Below are positions 26,505 through 37,844 of a DNA stretch of 64,000 nt, one piece after another (within the stretch, counting starts at the first letter, position 1; every line of letters begins with the position of its first letter). The notes beneath the pieces were generated by a model. It saw only the letters and a program-made list of their open reading frames with translations, was not told where the DNA came from and made no database searches. The position numbers and the translations under genes are program-made. This stretch comes from CAIKMD01 sp963729935. Lineage in GTDB: Bacteria; Pseudomonadota; Alphaproteobacteria; ATCC43930; CGMCC-115725. The stretch is taken from assembly GCA_963729935.1 (NCBI GenBank), contig CAVSPW010000010.1:62001-126000 (forward strand), given 5' to 3'.

Positions 26505-26864
26505 TCAATTGTTGAGCAGCGGAATGTCCTTCGCCGCCGGCGCCGCCGGCAAGGATTTCAGAAAGGCGTAGATGTTCGCCGCCTCCGCGTCCGGGAGGAT
26601 CTTGGGCTCATAAGGCGGCATCGCGTTCTGAGGGACTCTCAATTGCTGAATGAAGGCCGCGTAGGGCAGCGCCGTCGCCGCAAGCCGCGGCCCCGAGATC
26701 GCGCCGCCCTGCGCCACGCTCCCGTGACATTCCCAGCACCCCACCGCCTTATAGACTTGCTCTCCGGCCTTGACGTTGCCGGCAGGTGCTTGATCCTGCG
26801 CCCAGGCCGCAGTGCTCAATGCCGCAAGCGCGCCGATGAGCGCGACACCAATGCGTTTCCTCAT
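26505..26864 (-). CDS. Class I c-type cytochrome
   Basis: This 119-residue exported monohaem cytochrome begins at the ATG at 26864 and has a signal peptide ending TAAWA. The haem site is CWECH (in KAVGCWECHGSVAQGG), and the likely axial Met is in VPQNAMPPYEPKIL. A final helix, ANIYAFLKSLP, is the usual C-terminal helix of class I cytochromes. It follows the Tat-exported ThDP enzyme after 29 bases, so the two are very probably cotranscribed. The natural inference is that it accepts electrons from that enzyme in the periplasm. Confidence 0.9.
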   Translation of the reverse strand: MRKRIGVALIGALAALSTAAWAQDQAPAGNVKAGEQVYKAVGCWECHGSVAQGGAISGPRLAATALPYAAFIQQLRVPQNAMPPYEPKILPDAEAANIYAFLKSLPAAPAAKDIPLLNN

Positions 26865-26893
26865 TTCCAAACCTTTTCTGTTATCGACTTCCG

Positions 26894-28852
26894 TTAGCGA
26901 CCTTGAGAGACGACATCGACGAGCGCCGGCTCGCCGCTCTTGACCACCGCGACCGCACGTTGGAGCGCCGCCCCGAGCTTGGCGGGATCCGTCACCGGGC
27001 CTTCCGCATGCACGCCCATGCTCTGGGCCAGCTTCGCGAAATCGATGTTCGGATGCGCGATCTCGGTGCCGATATGGGCCGTGCGCGGATCGCGCATGTG
27101 GCGGTTCGCCATGGCCTGCAGATGCATCACTTCCTGGAAGTAGTACCGGTTGTTGTGCATCACCATGAGGATCGGGATCTTGTGCTTGGCCGCGGTCCAC
27201 AGCGAGCCGGGCGAAACCATGAGATCGCCGTCGCCCATGATCGCGACGGAGACGCGGCCATGCTTGCGATTGCCCAACGCCGCGCCGACGGCGCCGCCGC
27301 CGCCGTAACCGACGCCATAGGCGCCCGAATCGCCGAGATAGTGATGCGGTTTGTCCATCTTCCACAGATGATGCGACCAGAATCCCCCGGGCTGGGTGGC
27401 GACGACGAGCGAGTAATCCTCGTCCTTGATCTGGTTCCATAGCTCCATGCAGAGCCGCGCCGTGCTGATCGGCACAGCGTCCCAGCCCGAAGCCGCCTCG
27501 GTCTTGGCGCGTTCGAGCGCGCTTTGCCGCGCCGCGGCGAGCTTCTTCCCGCGCCCCTCATAGGCCGATTTCTTGTCGGCCGTGACGAGCTTCTTCACCG
27601 CCTCGATCAGCGCCGGCATGGTCGCCGCGCCGTCGCCGCTCACTTCGAGGTCGACATCCTCGAAGCGCTGGAAGTTCTGGTAATTGGCATGGATGAACTG
27701 GTCGAACGAGGTGATCGAGACGGTCTTCGTGCCGGGCTTCAGGATCGGCCGCGAGCTGCGATGCAGCTGATCGCGATAACCGTGAACGACACCCCAATAA
27801 TCGGTCATATCGAGCCCGACGACGAGATCGGCTTGCGACAACACCCCGCCGCGCCGCGCGCTTTGATTGAGCCCGTGCTGCGTCGGAAAATTGAGGCGGC
27901 CGCCGATATCGACCACCGAGCATTGCAGAATTTCGGCGAGCTCGACGAGATGCGACATCACGCCGTTGGGTCCGGGCACGCCGCGATCGGCCATGATGAC
28001 CGGGGCCTCGGCCTCGACGAGCATCTTCGCCACTTCGGCGACCGCGCCGGAATCGCCCTGCGCGGCCGCGAAGCGCGGCAGCTTCGGCAAAGTAAGCTTG
28101 GCATCCTCGGGGATCGGATCTTCCTGGAGCGCGCTGTCCGCCACCAGGAGCACCGGGCCCATCGGCGGCGTCATTGCGATCTGATAGGCGCGGATCGTCG
28201 ATTCGCCGAAATGCTGCAAGGATGCGGGTGAATCGTCCCATTTGGTGAAATCGCGCACGATCACCGGACCGTCCTGCACGGTGTGATCGACTTCGACTCC
28301 GGGGCGGCGCATGGTCGCGTCGGCGATATTGGCGGTGAGCATGCAGATCGGCACGCGATCGCAATAGGCGTTGTAGACCGCCATCGACGCATGCTGCAGG
28401 CCCACGGTGGCGTGAACGAGGTTGAGGATCGGCTTGCCTTCGACCTTGGCATAACCCTGCGCCATCGCGACCGAGATTTCCTCGTGCAGGCAGGTGAGCC
28501 ATTCGGGCGCGGTGTTCTTGCCGTAATTGATGAAGGATTCCTGCAAGCCGCGGAAGCTCGACCCCGGCATCGAAGCGATGTATTCGATGCCCAAGGATTT
28601 GAACGCATCGACCATGTAGTCGGAACCGCTGGTCGCGCTGACGAGATGATCGGCGCCCGCCGGAAGGCCTTGCGTTTCGGCCGCCTGATGCAGCGCCGAA
28701 ACCCCTTGCGGCGCCTTGGTCTTCTTGGGCGGAGCGGCGCCTTGCGCCACGGCCTTCAATGGCGAGGCCACCGTCGCGGCCGCGCCGGCAAAGGTCGCGC
28801 CCTTGAGGAAATTACGGCGACCGACTCCGGTCGCGCCCTTGCGCTTCGACAT
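26894..28852 (-). CDS. Tat-exported thiamine diphosphate-dependent enzyme
   Basis: The protein has 652 residues. The ATG at 28852 follows GGAGGAAG. A twin-arginine signal is plain: RRNFLKG at 12-18, a hydrophobic stretch, then AVAQG. Three ThDP-enzyme domains follow: Pyr (about 70-240) with the cofactor-activating Glu in LTCLHEEISVAMAQGYAK (Glu124), a central domain (about 270-400), and the PP domain with GDGD at 540-543 and HNNR 25 residues later, the ThDP/Mg2+ motif. It belongs to the acetolactate synthase/benzoylformate decarboxylase superfamily, which is normally cytosolic. The paired cytochrome c suggests an oxidative 2-oxoacid decarboxylase feeding the respiratory chain. The substrate is unknown. 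Confidence 0.85.
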   Translation of the reverse strand: MSKRKGATGVGRRNFLKGATFAGAAATVASPLKAVAQGAAPPKKTKAPQGVSALHQAAETQGLPAGADHLVSATSGSDYMVDAFKSLGIEYIASMPGSSFRGLQESFINYGKNTAPEWLTCLHEEISVAMAQGYAKVEGKPILNLVHATVGLQHASMAVYNAYCDRVPICMLTANIADATMRRPGVEVDHTVQDGPVIVRDFTKWDDSPASLQHFGESTIRAYQIAMTPPMGPVLLVADSALQEDPIPEDAKLTLPKLPRFAAAQGDSGAVAEVAKMLVEAEAPVIMADRGVPGPNGVMSHLVELAEILQCSVVDIGGRLNFPTQHGLNQSARRGGVLSQADLVVGLDMTDYWGVVHGYRDQLHRSSRPILKPGTKTVSITSFDQFIHANYQNFQRFEDVDLEVSGDGAATMPALIEAVKKLVTADKKSAYEGRGKKLAAARQSALERAKTEAASGWDAVPISTARLCMELWNQIKDEDYSLVVATQPGGFWSHHLWKMDKPHHYLGDSGAYGVGYGGGGAVGAALGNRKHGRVSVAIMGDGDLMVSPGSLWTAAKHKIPILMVMHNNRYYFQEVMHLQAMANRHMRDPRTAHIGTEIAHPNIDFAKLAQSMGVHAEGPVTDPAKLGAALQRAVAVVKSGEPALVDVVSQGR

Positions 28853-29003
28853 CGCTTCCTCCACTGCGTAAAAATTCCGCTCGGCCGCTTCAACCGATTG
28901 GCACCATTAGCTCACAAAGGCGTGAGACACGCAACCGGTGCGACGCCGCGACCAAACGACCAAATAGTCAATGAAACGCCCGCGCGAGACGGCGAGGCGC
29001 TAC

Positions 29004-29171
29004 TCAACGGCTCTTCGCGAACAAATCGCGGCGCTCCATGCTGCAGCCGTTGGGACGCGTGCCCTGCGGCGCCACTGGAAAATCGGCCCTTTCCGTCTCG
29101 GCGACTGGTGCATCGGCCCAATCATTCACGGAGGGTGTCGCCGCAGTCTCGGTCTCAGGGGCCCGGTTCAA
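29004..29171 (-). CDS. Doubtful 55-codon frame downstream of the LysR gene
   Basis: A TTG overlaps the LysR stop as TTGA and opens a frame with fairly even composition (NRAPETETAATPSVNDW, then FPVAPQGTRPNGC and ERRDLFAKSR). Third positions are mostly G or C. No ribosome binding site and no family match are apparent. It could be a small coupled gene or chance. Confidence 0.2.
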   Translation of the reverse strand: MNRAPETETAATPSVNDWADAPVAETERADFPVAPQGTRPNGCSMERRDLFAKSR

Positions 29172-30115
29172 TGCCGTTGCGCGAGGCTCATGAGGCGTTG
29201 ACGCAGCCACGCGTGCCCAGCCTCGCTGTCGTTGCGGCGATGCCAGTTCATCGCGAGCGAGATCGGTGCAAGTTCGACCGGCGGGCGGTAATGTCGCAGC
29301 CCTAATACCGGCGCAAGCTTGGCCGCCAATCGCTCGGGATAGGTCGCGATCATTCGCGACGTGGCGACTGTCTGCGCGATCGAAAAGAAATGCGGCAGGC
29401 TCAACGCCACATGCCGGCTCCGGTTGATGGCCGCCAGCGCCGCATCGACGTTTCCGACCGTCTTGCCGCTTAACGAGTGCAGCACATGTGGTAGGCGACA
29501 ATAGACATCGAGATCGAGGACCGGTCCGTCCGCCCCCTCTGCGCTCGGCACGATCTCGGAATGCGCCGCCGCCGCGATGACAACGTAGGAATCGCGGATG
29601 AGGAACTGCGAGCGCGCCGGATCAGGCAATTCGTGCATCACTTCAATCGCCAGGTCGACGCGCCCCTCTTCCAGAAGCTGCAGGATCGGGCCCGCGCGGG
29701 TATCGACAAAGCGGATCACGATCCCCGGCGCGACGGCTTGGAGTTCGGCCAAGAGCGGCGGCGCGAGCAGATAGCTCACGTAGTCGGTGCCCATGATGGT
29801 GAAGTCGCGCTGCGCAACCGCCGGCTCGAAGCGACCCGTGCTGCCGAGCGCATATTCGACGCGCCGCAAGGCATCGCCGATTGGCTCGGCCAGCGCCAGG
29901 GCGCGCGCTGTCGGCAGCATCGCCCCCGCATTGCGGATGAACAACTCATCGTCGAAAACGGCGCGCAGCCAATTCAGCGCGGCGCTGACGGCGGGTTGGC
30001 TCAGACCGATGCGCCCGCCCGCCCGCGTGACATGGCGCTCGATCATGAGCGCTTGAAACACGCGCAACAGATTGAGGTCGAACGCGGCGAAATTCATGCG
30101 GTAAATGATATCCAT
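29168..30115 (-). CDS. LysR-family transcriptional regulator
   Basis: About 315 residues. The N-terminal winged helix-turn-helix (FDLNLLRVFQALMIERHVTR, then GLSQPAVSAALNWLR) is canonical. The effector domain follows (about 95-300) and resembles the NodD/aromatic-responsive branch (QRDFTIMGTDYVSYLLAPPL). Two starts are possible, 30115 and an internal ATG at 30097; neither has a strong ribosome site. It is divergent from the SnoaL-like gene 30189-30659 across a 73-base spacer, the usual arrangement for a LysR regulator and its target. Confidence 0.88.
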   Translation of the reverse strand: MDIIYRMNFAAFDLNLLRVFQALMIERHVTRAGGRIGLSQPAVSAALNWLRAVFDDELFIRNAGAMLPTARALALAEPIGDALRRVEYALGSTGRFEPAVAQRDFTIMGTDYVSYLLAPPLLAELQAVAPGIVIRFVDTRAGPILQLLEEGRVDLAIEVMHELPDPARSQFLIRDSYVVIAAAAHSEIVPSAEGADGPVLDLDVYCRLPHVLHSLSGKTVGNVDAALAAINRSRHVALSLPHFFSIAQTVATSRMIATYPERLAAKLAPVLGLRHYRPPVELAPISLAMNWHRRNDSEAGHAWLRQRLMSLAQRH

Positions 30116-30188
30116 ACGAAGATGCGATTTCTAATCGGGTGCGCCGTACCGCAACACTGCTCCCGTTCATCAAGCGAGCGAGGGCCCC

Positions 30189-30659
30189 ATGACGATCCAG
30201 ACCATACCAACCGTTCTAACCCGTCACGACGACGAAGGCGATAACGCCGCGATCGAGGCAGTGGCGCAAGCCTTCGACACGGCATGGAACCGGCACGACA
30301 TGACTGCATTGGCCGCGCTCTTCGCGCCAGACGCTGATTTCGTCAACGTGATCGGCATGTGGTGGAAGAACCGCGCGGAGATCGAGGCGGCTCATCTCCA
30401 CAGCCACGCGACCTTCCTGCGCGACAGCGTGCTTTGCGGCAAGATCGAGAAGGTGAAATTCCTCAGCCCCGATATTGCGGCGGCGCATGTCCTCTGGGAA
30501 TTGAGCGGCCAGATCGAGCCGGAAGGCAGCGTCGGCCAGCCGCGCCACGGCATCTTGCTGTTCGTCATGGCGCGCGATAACGGATGCTGGCTTATCCAGG
30601 ACGCTCAAAACACCGACGTTGTGACGGGCGTTCTCACGCGGGCGGCTGAGAAAGCCTGA
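30189..30659 (+). CDS. SgcJ/EcaC-type SnoaL-like protein
   Basis: This 156-residue NTF2-fold protein (DUF4440-like) has an N-terminal helix (AVAQAFDTAWNRHDMTALA) leading to LFAPDADFVNVIGMWWKNR, the hallmark of SgcJ/EcaC proteins. It also has AHLHSHATFLRDS, and a C-terminal strand pair (GILLFVMARDNG, WLIQDAQNTDVV). Family members have been named oxidoreductases, but activity is not well proven. Its likely regulator is the divergent LysR protein. It is the third NTF2-like protein in the window and not close to the other two. Confidence 0.8.
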   Translation: MTIQTIPTVLTRHDDEGDNAAIEAVAQAFDTAWNRHDMTALAALFAPDADFVNVIGMWWKNRAEIEAAHLHSHATFLRDSVLCGKIEKVKFLSPDIAAAHVLWELSGQIEPEGSVGQPRHGILLFVMARDNGCWLIQDAQNTDVVTGVLTRAAEKA

Positions 30660-30705
30660 AAGGGACTGAGGGCCGAAATCGAAGTCCGCGCGCGGGAGCA
30701 AACCT

Positions 30706-31182
30706 CTAAAAGGGAATCTCGTCGTCGAGTTCCTGCGCCGACGGCGCGCGGGCCGCGCGCGGTGCGCTCGCGCGCGCCGGCGCCTCATCTTCCGGCGAGT
30801 CGGAGGAGAAGCCGCCCTCGCCGCCCCCGGCGCGCCCGTCGAGCATGGTGAGCTCGCCGCGAAAACGCTGCAGCACGACTTCGGTGGTGTAGCGCTCCTG
30901 ACCCGAATTGTCGGTCCATTTGCGCGTCTGCAACGCGCCCTCGATATAGACCTTGGAGCCCTTCTTCAGATATTTCTCGACGATGTCGACGAGACGCTCG
31001 TTGAAGATCGCGACGCGATGCCATTCGGTCTTCTCTTTGCGCTCGCCGCTGCTCTTGTCGCGCCAGCTCTCCGAAGTCGCGACCGAAAGATTGGCGATGC
31101 GCAACCCGTCCTGGGTGGAGCGGATCTCGGGATCGCGGCCGAGATTGCCGACGAGAATGACTTTGTTGACGCTGCCGGCCAT
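30706..31182 (-). CDS. ssb: Single-stranded DNA-binding protein
   Basis: The 158-residue SSB starts at the ATG at 31182 (MAGSVNKVILVGNLGRDPE), chosen over a longer frame because AAGGGAG precedes it and the OB fold begins at once. The OB fold spans about 1-110 with WHRVAIFNERLVDIVEKYLK and QTRKWTDNSGQERYTTEVVL. A Gly/Ser/Ala-rich linker leads to the acidic tip LDDEIPF, which recruits repair and replication partners. It is divergent from uvrA with a LexA box between them, so both are probably SOS genes. Confidence 0.96.
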   Translation of the reverse strand: MAGSVNKVILVGNLGRDPEIRSTQDGLRIANLSVATSESWRDKSSGERKEKTEWHRVAIFNERLVDIVEKYLKKGSKVYIEGALQTRKWTDNSGQERYTTEVVLQRFRGELTMLDGRAGGGEGGFSSDSPEDEAPARASAPRAARAPSAQELDDEIPF

Positions 31183-31245
31183 GCGGGAGCTCCCTTGCTG
31201 CTGTTGTAAGGGCACGGAGGCGCCCCCATATCGTACCCCATCCTA

Positions 31246-31260
31246 GAACAGAGTAGGAAC
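31246..31260. promoter_or_regulatory. LexA (SOS) box between ssb and uvrA
   Basis: GAAC, 7 bases, GAAC at 31246-31260; on the other strand this is GTTC-N7-GTTC, the LexA site known for alphaproteobacteria. It lies 64 bases from the ssb start codon and 37 from that of uvrA, in a divergent promoter region, so one operator could control both genes. Confidence 0.85.
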
Positions 31261-31297
31261 ATTGCCAAGCGCTTAGCACGCGCGCTATGGTCGCCCC

Positions 31298-34149
<2,852 letters not shown>

Positions 34150-34153
<4 letters not shown>

Positions 34154-35505
34154 ACCCGCGAGCACAAGTCCACATCATCGGCGGCGGGCTTGCCGGCAGC
34201 GAGGCGGCGTGGCAGCTGGCGCGCGCCGGCGTACCGGCGGTGCTGCATGAAATGAGGCCCGTCCGCTCGACCGACGCGCACCAGACCGCGCGCCTTGCCG
34301 AGCTCGTCTGCTCCAACTCGTTCCGCTCCGACGATGCGGCGAACAACGCGGTCGGACTGTTGCATGAAGAGATGCGGCGCTGCGGCTCGCTCATCCTGGG
34401 CGCGGCCGACGCGCATCGCCTGCCGGCGGGCGGCGCGCTCGCGGTCGATCGCGAGGGTTTCGCGGCCGCGGTCGAGGCCGCGCTCGAAAACGAACTCCTG
34501 ATCGAGATCCGCCGCGAGGAGGTGACGGCGCTGCCGCAAGCGGACGGGACGAGCGCCATCATCGCGACCGGGCCCCTCACCGCGCCCGCCTTGGCGGAAG
34601 CGATCGCGCAGCGCACCGGCGTCGAGGCGCTAGCCTTTTTCGACGCGATCGCGCCGATCGTTCACGCCGACAGCATCGACGAAGACAAAGTGTGGCGCCA
34701 ATCCCGCTACGACAAGGGCGACGGCGCCGACTACATCAATTGCGCGCTCGACCGCGCGCAGTACGAGAATTTCATCGCCGCGCTGCGCGAGGCGGACAAG
34801 GTCGAATTCCGCGATTGGGAAAAGGATACGCCTTATTTCGACGGCTGCCTGCCGATCGAGGTGATGGCCGAGCGCGGTCCCGACACGTTGCGCTGGGGGC
34901 CAATGAAGCCGGTGGGATTGACCAATCCGCACACCGGGCACCGCGCTCACGCGGTTGTGCAGCTGCGCCGGGACAATGCGCTCGGCACGCTTTACAATCT
35001 GGTGGGATTCCAAACCAAGCTGCGCCATGCCGACCAGGTCCGGATCTTCCGTACCATTCCGGGGCTGGAGCGCGCCGAATTCGCCCGGCTCGGCGGCCTC
35101 CATCGCAACACCTTCATCAACAGCCCGAAGCTTCTGGACGGCTCGCTGCGCCTCAAGGCGCTGCCGCATTTGCGCTTCGCCGGCCAGATCACCGGCGTCG
35201 AAGGCTATGTCGAGAGCGCGGCGATCGGGCTGCTCGCCGGGCGCTTCGCTGCCGCCGAAGCACAAGGCGCTTCTACATCGGCACCGCCCGCGACCACGGC
35301 GCTCGGCGCCTTGCTCGGGCACATCACCGGCGGCGCCGACACCAGGAGCTTCCAGCCCATGAACATTAATTTCGGGCTCTTGCCGCCGCTCGCCGACGGC
35401 GTCATCACCCGCGCCAATCGCGGCGAGAAGAAGCCCTTGATGGCGCGCCGCGCGCTCGCCGATCTCGACGCGTGGCTCGGCCCCGCGCGCGCCGCGGCGG
35501 AATAG
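34150..35505 (+). CDS. trmFO: TrmFO, folate-dependent tRNA (m5U54) methyltransferase
   Basis: This 451-residue flavoenzyme methylates U54 of tRNA with methylene-tetrahydrofolate and FADH2. It starts at the GTG at 34150, overlapping the uvrA stop as GTGA; the open frame further upstream lies inside uvrA. The FAD Rossmann motif is at the N-terminus (VHIIGGGLAGSEAAWQLA), then LAELVCSNSFRSDDAANNAV with the family Cys, DTPYFDGCLPIEVMAERG and LYNLVGFQTKL. The C-terminal FQPMNINFGLLPPL is also typical. It converges with the AhpD-like gene, with 13 bases between stops. Confidence 0.95.
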
Positions 35506-35518
35506 CGGGGAGCCCGCT

Positions 35519-36136
35519 CTACTCGGCGGCCTCCTCGGCGCCGCGCGGCGCGTGCTTGCCCGGCTCCCAGCCGGTCGGCGCGAGGGTGCGCTCGGCGAAG
35601 CCCAGCGGCGAGGGTTCGAGCGCCGTCGCCATCGTGTCGTTCCAGCGGTTGAGGAAGCCGAAATAGGCGATGACCGCGGTCAGCTCCACGATCTCCTCGT
35701 CGTCGTAATATTTGCGCAGGGCGCGCATATCGTCCTCGTTCACCGCATTGGGAACCGCCGCCGCGCATTGCGCGAAGCGCAGCGCCGCGCGCTCGGCCTC
35801 GGTGAAGAGCGGGCTGGTCTCGTACTCCCAGATCGCCGCGATCTTCGCATCTTCGACCTTGGCGTTGTGCGCGCTCTCGCCGGTATGCGCGACGCAATAT
35901 TGGCAGCCGGCCGACTTGCTCGCCATATGCGCGACGAGGCTGCGCAGCGCGCGCGAGGTCTTGTTCGCCGGATCGTTTACCGCCTGGCCCAGCGCAGCGA
36001 AACCTTGCAGCAATTTCGGTTTTCTCGCCATGATCAGCTGCGAGTTGGGCAGGAATCCCATGCGCGCCTCGGTCTGCGCGAAGAAGGGTTCGAGTTCGGG
36101 AACGCTTTCGCGTTTCAGGGGCGGCACGCGCGACAT
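35519..36136 (-). CDS. AhpD-like carboxymuconolactone decarboxylase-family protein
   Basis: The protein has 205 residues. The ATG at 36136 follows GAGGAGGAAG, a strong ribosome site. The AhpD-like core has CQYC followed by VAHTGESA (CxxC-x2-H), the redox-active pair of the family, and a long helix with YYDDEEIVELTAVIAYFGFLNRW. Such proteins are thiol peroxidases or reductants; exact partners vary. The same fold forms trimers. It is a single gene convergent with trmFO. The promoter should lie in the 86 bases toward the nrtS-like gene. Confidence 0.85.
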   Translation of the reverse strand: MSRVPPLKRESVPELEPFFAQTEARMGFLPNSQLIMARKPKLLQGFAALGQAVNDPANKTSRALRSLVAHMASKSAGCQYCVAHTGESAHNAKVEDAKIAAIWEYETSPLFTEAERAALRFAQCAAAVPNAVNEDDMRALRKYYDDEEIVELTAVIAYFGFLNRWNDTMATALEPSPLGFAERTLAPTGWEPGKHAPRGAEEAAE

Positions 36137-36222
36137 GGCTTCCTCCTCTTGTCGTCTCGTCGGGATCGTCTTCTCGCGCGCGATCTTGCGCCGCGCGGCG
36201 GCGGGCCGCAAGCGCGCGCCGA

Positions 36223-36480
36223 TCACATTTCGTTTTCCGTCCGGGCCAGGGATCGCTGCGTCATTTTCAAACGAAAGGACACGGCCCCATAAGTCGCGAC
36301 GCAATAGGGCACGGCATAAGTGAGCAGCAGTTTCGCGACGCTGAGCTTGCCGCCGCCGATCAGCGCGTCGCCCTGATTGATGAGGTTGAGGATCGTCCCG
36401 ACAACGACCGCCACCCAAAGCGAGCGGCGCGGAATGCCGTCGCCCAGACAGAGAGCGAAAATTTCGAACCAGCGTTTCAC
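36223..36480 (-). CDS. nrtS: NrtS-like small membrane protein (putative nitrate/nitrite transporter)
   Basis: The 85-residue product starts at the GTG at 36480, 8 bases behind AAGGGAG. Two membrane spans are visible: LWVAVVVGTILNLINQGDAL and LLLTYAVPYCVATYGAV. The pair with the LINQGD loop and VPYCVxTYGA matches the NrtS family, described in cyanobacteria as a nitrate/nitrite transporter, often with two copies acting together. Only one gene is present here and no nitrate genes are near, so the substrate is uncertain. Confidence 0.75.
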   Translation of the reverse strand: MKRWFEIFALCLGDGIPRRSLWVAVVVGTILNLINQGDALIGGGKLSVAKLLLTYAVPYCVATYGAVSFRLKMTQRSLARTENEM

Positions 36481-36527
36481 GAGCGTCGGCTCCCTTGCAG
36501 ATATCTTTGTATTCGCACACCGGCGCC

Positions 36528-37379
36528 TTAATACCGCCGCCGCCATGCCGACCAACTCAATTGCAGGCTTTGCAGCGTATCGACGCGCTGCCAGCGCGAA
36601 TCGAAGACGTCATGATTGAGCCGCGCCAACCGCCGCAGCCGCCGCTCCGCCAACACCGAAGGCAGCAGGGCCGGCACGGCTTGGCGCGGAACGGCGCCAC
36701 TTTGAGCGCGCGCGACGTCGAGATGATAACGCGCGAGGGCGGCGATTTCATGAACGCTTTCGGCCAGCGCCGGGGTGGATTTGAGCTCGAAGACGCTGCG
36801 CGCCAAATCGATGCGATAGGCGTCGATCATGTCTTGCGGCAAGTAGCAGCGCTTCATGCCGGCGTGAAACCGCATCGCGGCGAGCAGGCCCGATAGCGCA
36901 TAGGCGATCCCGACCGAGCGCCCCGCGGCCTCGGCTTCGGCTTGGCGCACGTCTAACGCCTCCAAGGCGAGCAGCACGAGGCTGGACGCGCTGCCCTCGG
37001 CATAGGCTTCGAGCGCCTCGAGGGTTGCCGGCGCCTCCTCGGCCAGATCGAGCGCGCGCGCATCGAGCAGGGCGTCGAAATGCGCGCGCGAGAGGCGATG
37101 ATCGGCGATGGCGCGGGCCAGAGCCTCCGCCACCTCGTGGCGCCGCGGCTTGGCGCCCGCATAGATCTCGCCGATCGCATCGCGCCACCATTGCAGGCGG
37201 ATCTGCCCGAGCAGCCTCTCCTGCGTCACCTCGCGAATCCGCGCGACTTCGTAGTTGAAGGCATAGAGCGCGAAGACCGCCTCGCGCCGCTCGGCGGGCG
37301 CGAAGAGCGCGGTCTGAAAGCGATCGCGATCGTGCCGGCGCAACGCGGCGGCAAGCGGGGAAAGAATCGGGGCCGTCAT
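36528..37379 (-). CDS. Squalene/phytoene synthase-family protein of the NDUFAF6 type
   Basis: The protein has 283 residues from the ATG at 37379. The fold signature is clear (AVFALYAFNYEVARIRE, then IRLQWWRDAIGEIY, and GLLAAMRFHAGMKRCYLPQD). However, the two Asp-rich DxxxD motifs that bind diphosphate in true synthases are missing: the first site reads IREVTQER, and the second has no acidic pair. That is the pattern of NDUFAF6, a complex I assembly factor, rather than an isoprenoid enzyme. An NDUFAF3-like gene lies 2 kb away. Complex I assembly is therefore the favoured role. Confidence 0.8.
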   Translation of the reverse strand: MTAPILSPLAAALRRHDRDRFQTALFAPAERREAVFALYAFNYEVARIREVTQERLLGQIRLQWWRDAIGEIYAGAKPRRHEVAEALARAIADHRLSRAHFDALLDARALDLAEEAPATLEALEAYAEGSASSLVLLALEALDVRQAEAEAAGRSVGIAYALSGLLAAMRFHAGMKRCYLPQDMIDAYRIDLARSVFELKSTPALAESVHEIAALARYHLDVARAQSGAVPRQAVPALLPSVLAERRLRRLARLNHDVFDSRWQRVDTLQSLQLSWSAWRRRY

Positions 37380-37401
37380 CTCTCGCTCGGAGCGACGCGC
37401 A

Positions 37402-37581
37402 TCAGGACGCGGCAGGACGCCGATCCGCCTGCGCCGCCGCCCGCGCGCGGTCGAGACAGGCCGGGCATAAGCAGGATTCATCCCCACGCGGCATAGGGAT
37501 ATAGGGCGGCTTCATGCACCAGCATGCCGGGCCGGACTCGCAAGAAAAGCTTGTGCCGCATCGCGAACAGCGCGTTTCCAT
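37402..37581 (-). CDS. Small cysteine-rich CWC-family protein
   Basis: The 59-residue protein has seven cysteines: METRCSRCGTSFSC, then GPACWCMKPP and CLCPACLDRAR. The CWC motif and paired CxxC are those of the cysteine-rich CWC family (probable zinc binding, function unknown). The ATG at 37581 gives a product of normal length for the family. It lies 22 bases upstream of the NDUFAF6-like gene on the same strand, so the two are probably cotranscribed. No export signal is visible. Confidence 0.75.
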   Translation of the reverse strand: METRCSRCGTSFSCESGPACWCMKPPYIPMPRGDESCLCPACLDRARAAAQADRRPAAS

Positions 37582-37728
37582 GACGTCATTATCGCATGGA
37601 TGACGCGTTTGGCCACGCGGCCCAGCGGCGACGGGCGCAATTGTGATCGCGCCGCCGAACTTGTATGATGAATCCCGACGGCTCGGGGTCATCTGGGGAA
37701 ACAAGAGCCGAAAAAGGGGAAAACGCCA

Positions 37729-37821
37729 ATGAAAAATCCGCTGGATTCTTTGAACCAAACGATAGCGCTCGGCTTCGTGTTGACGATCGTCGTCGTTCTC
37801 CTGATCCACGCCATCGCCTGA
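37729..37821 (+). CDS. 30-residue single-span membrane peptide
   Basis: This tiny frame (MKNPLDSLNQTIALG, then a Val/Leu-rich helix ending HAIA) is preceded by AGGGGA at proper spacing and ends 23 bases before the Urate_ox_N gene. It encodes one membrane helix with a short polar N-terminus, like the small subunits of some membrane oxidase complexes. Codon third positions are GC-rich like real genes here. I recognise no named family. It could be a subunit of the following protein. Confidence 0.6.
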   Translation: MKNPLDSLNQTIALGFVLTIVVVLLIHAIA

Positions 37822-37844
37822 CGCCGGGATAGGGAGATAACGCC

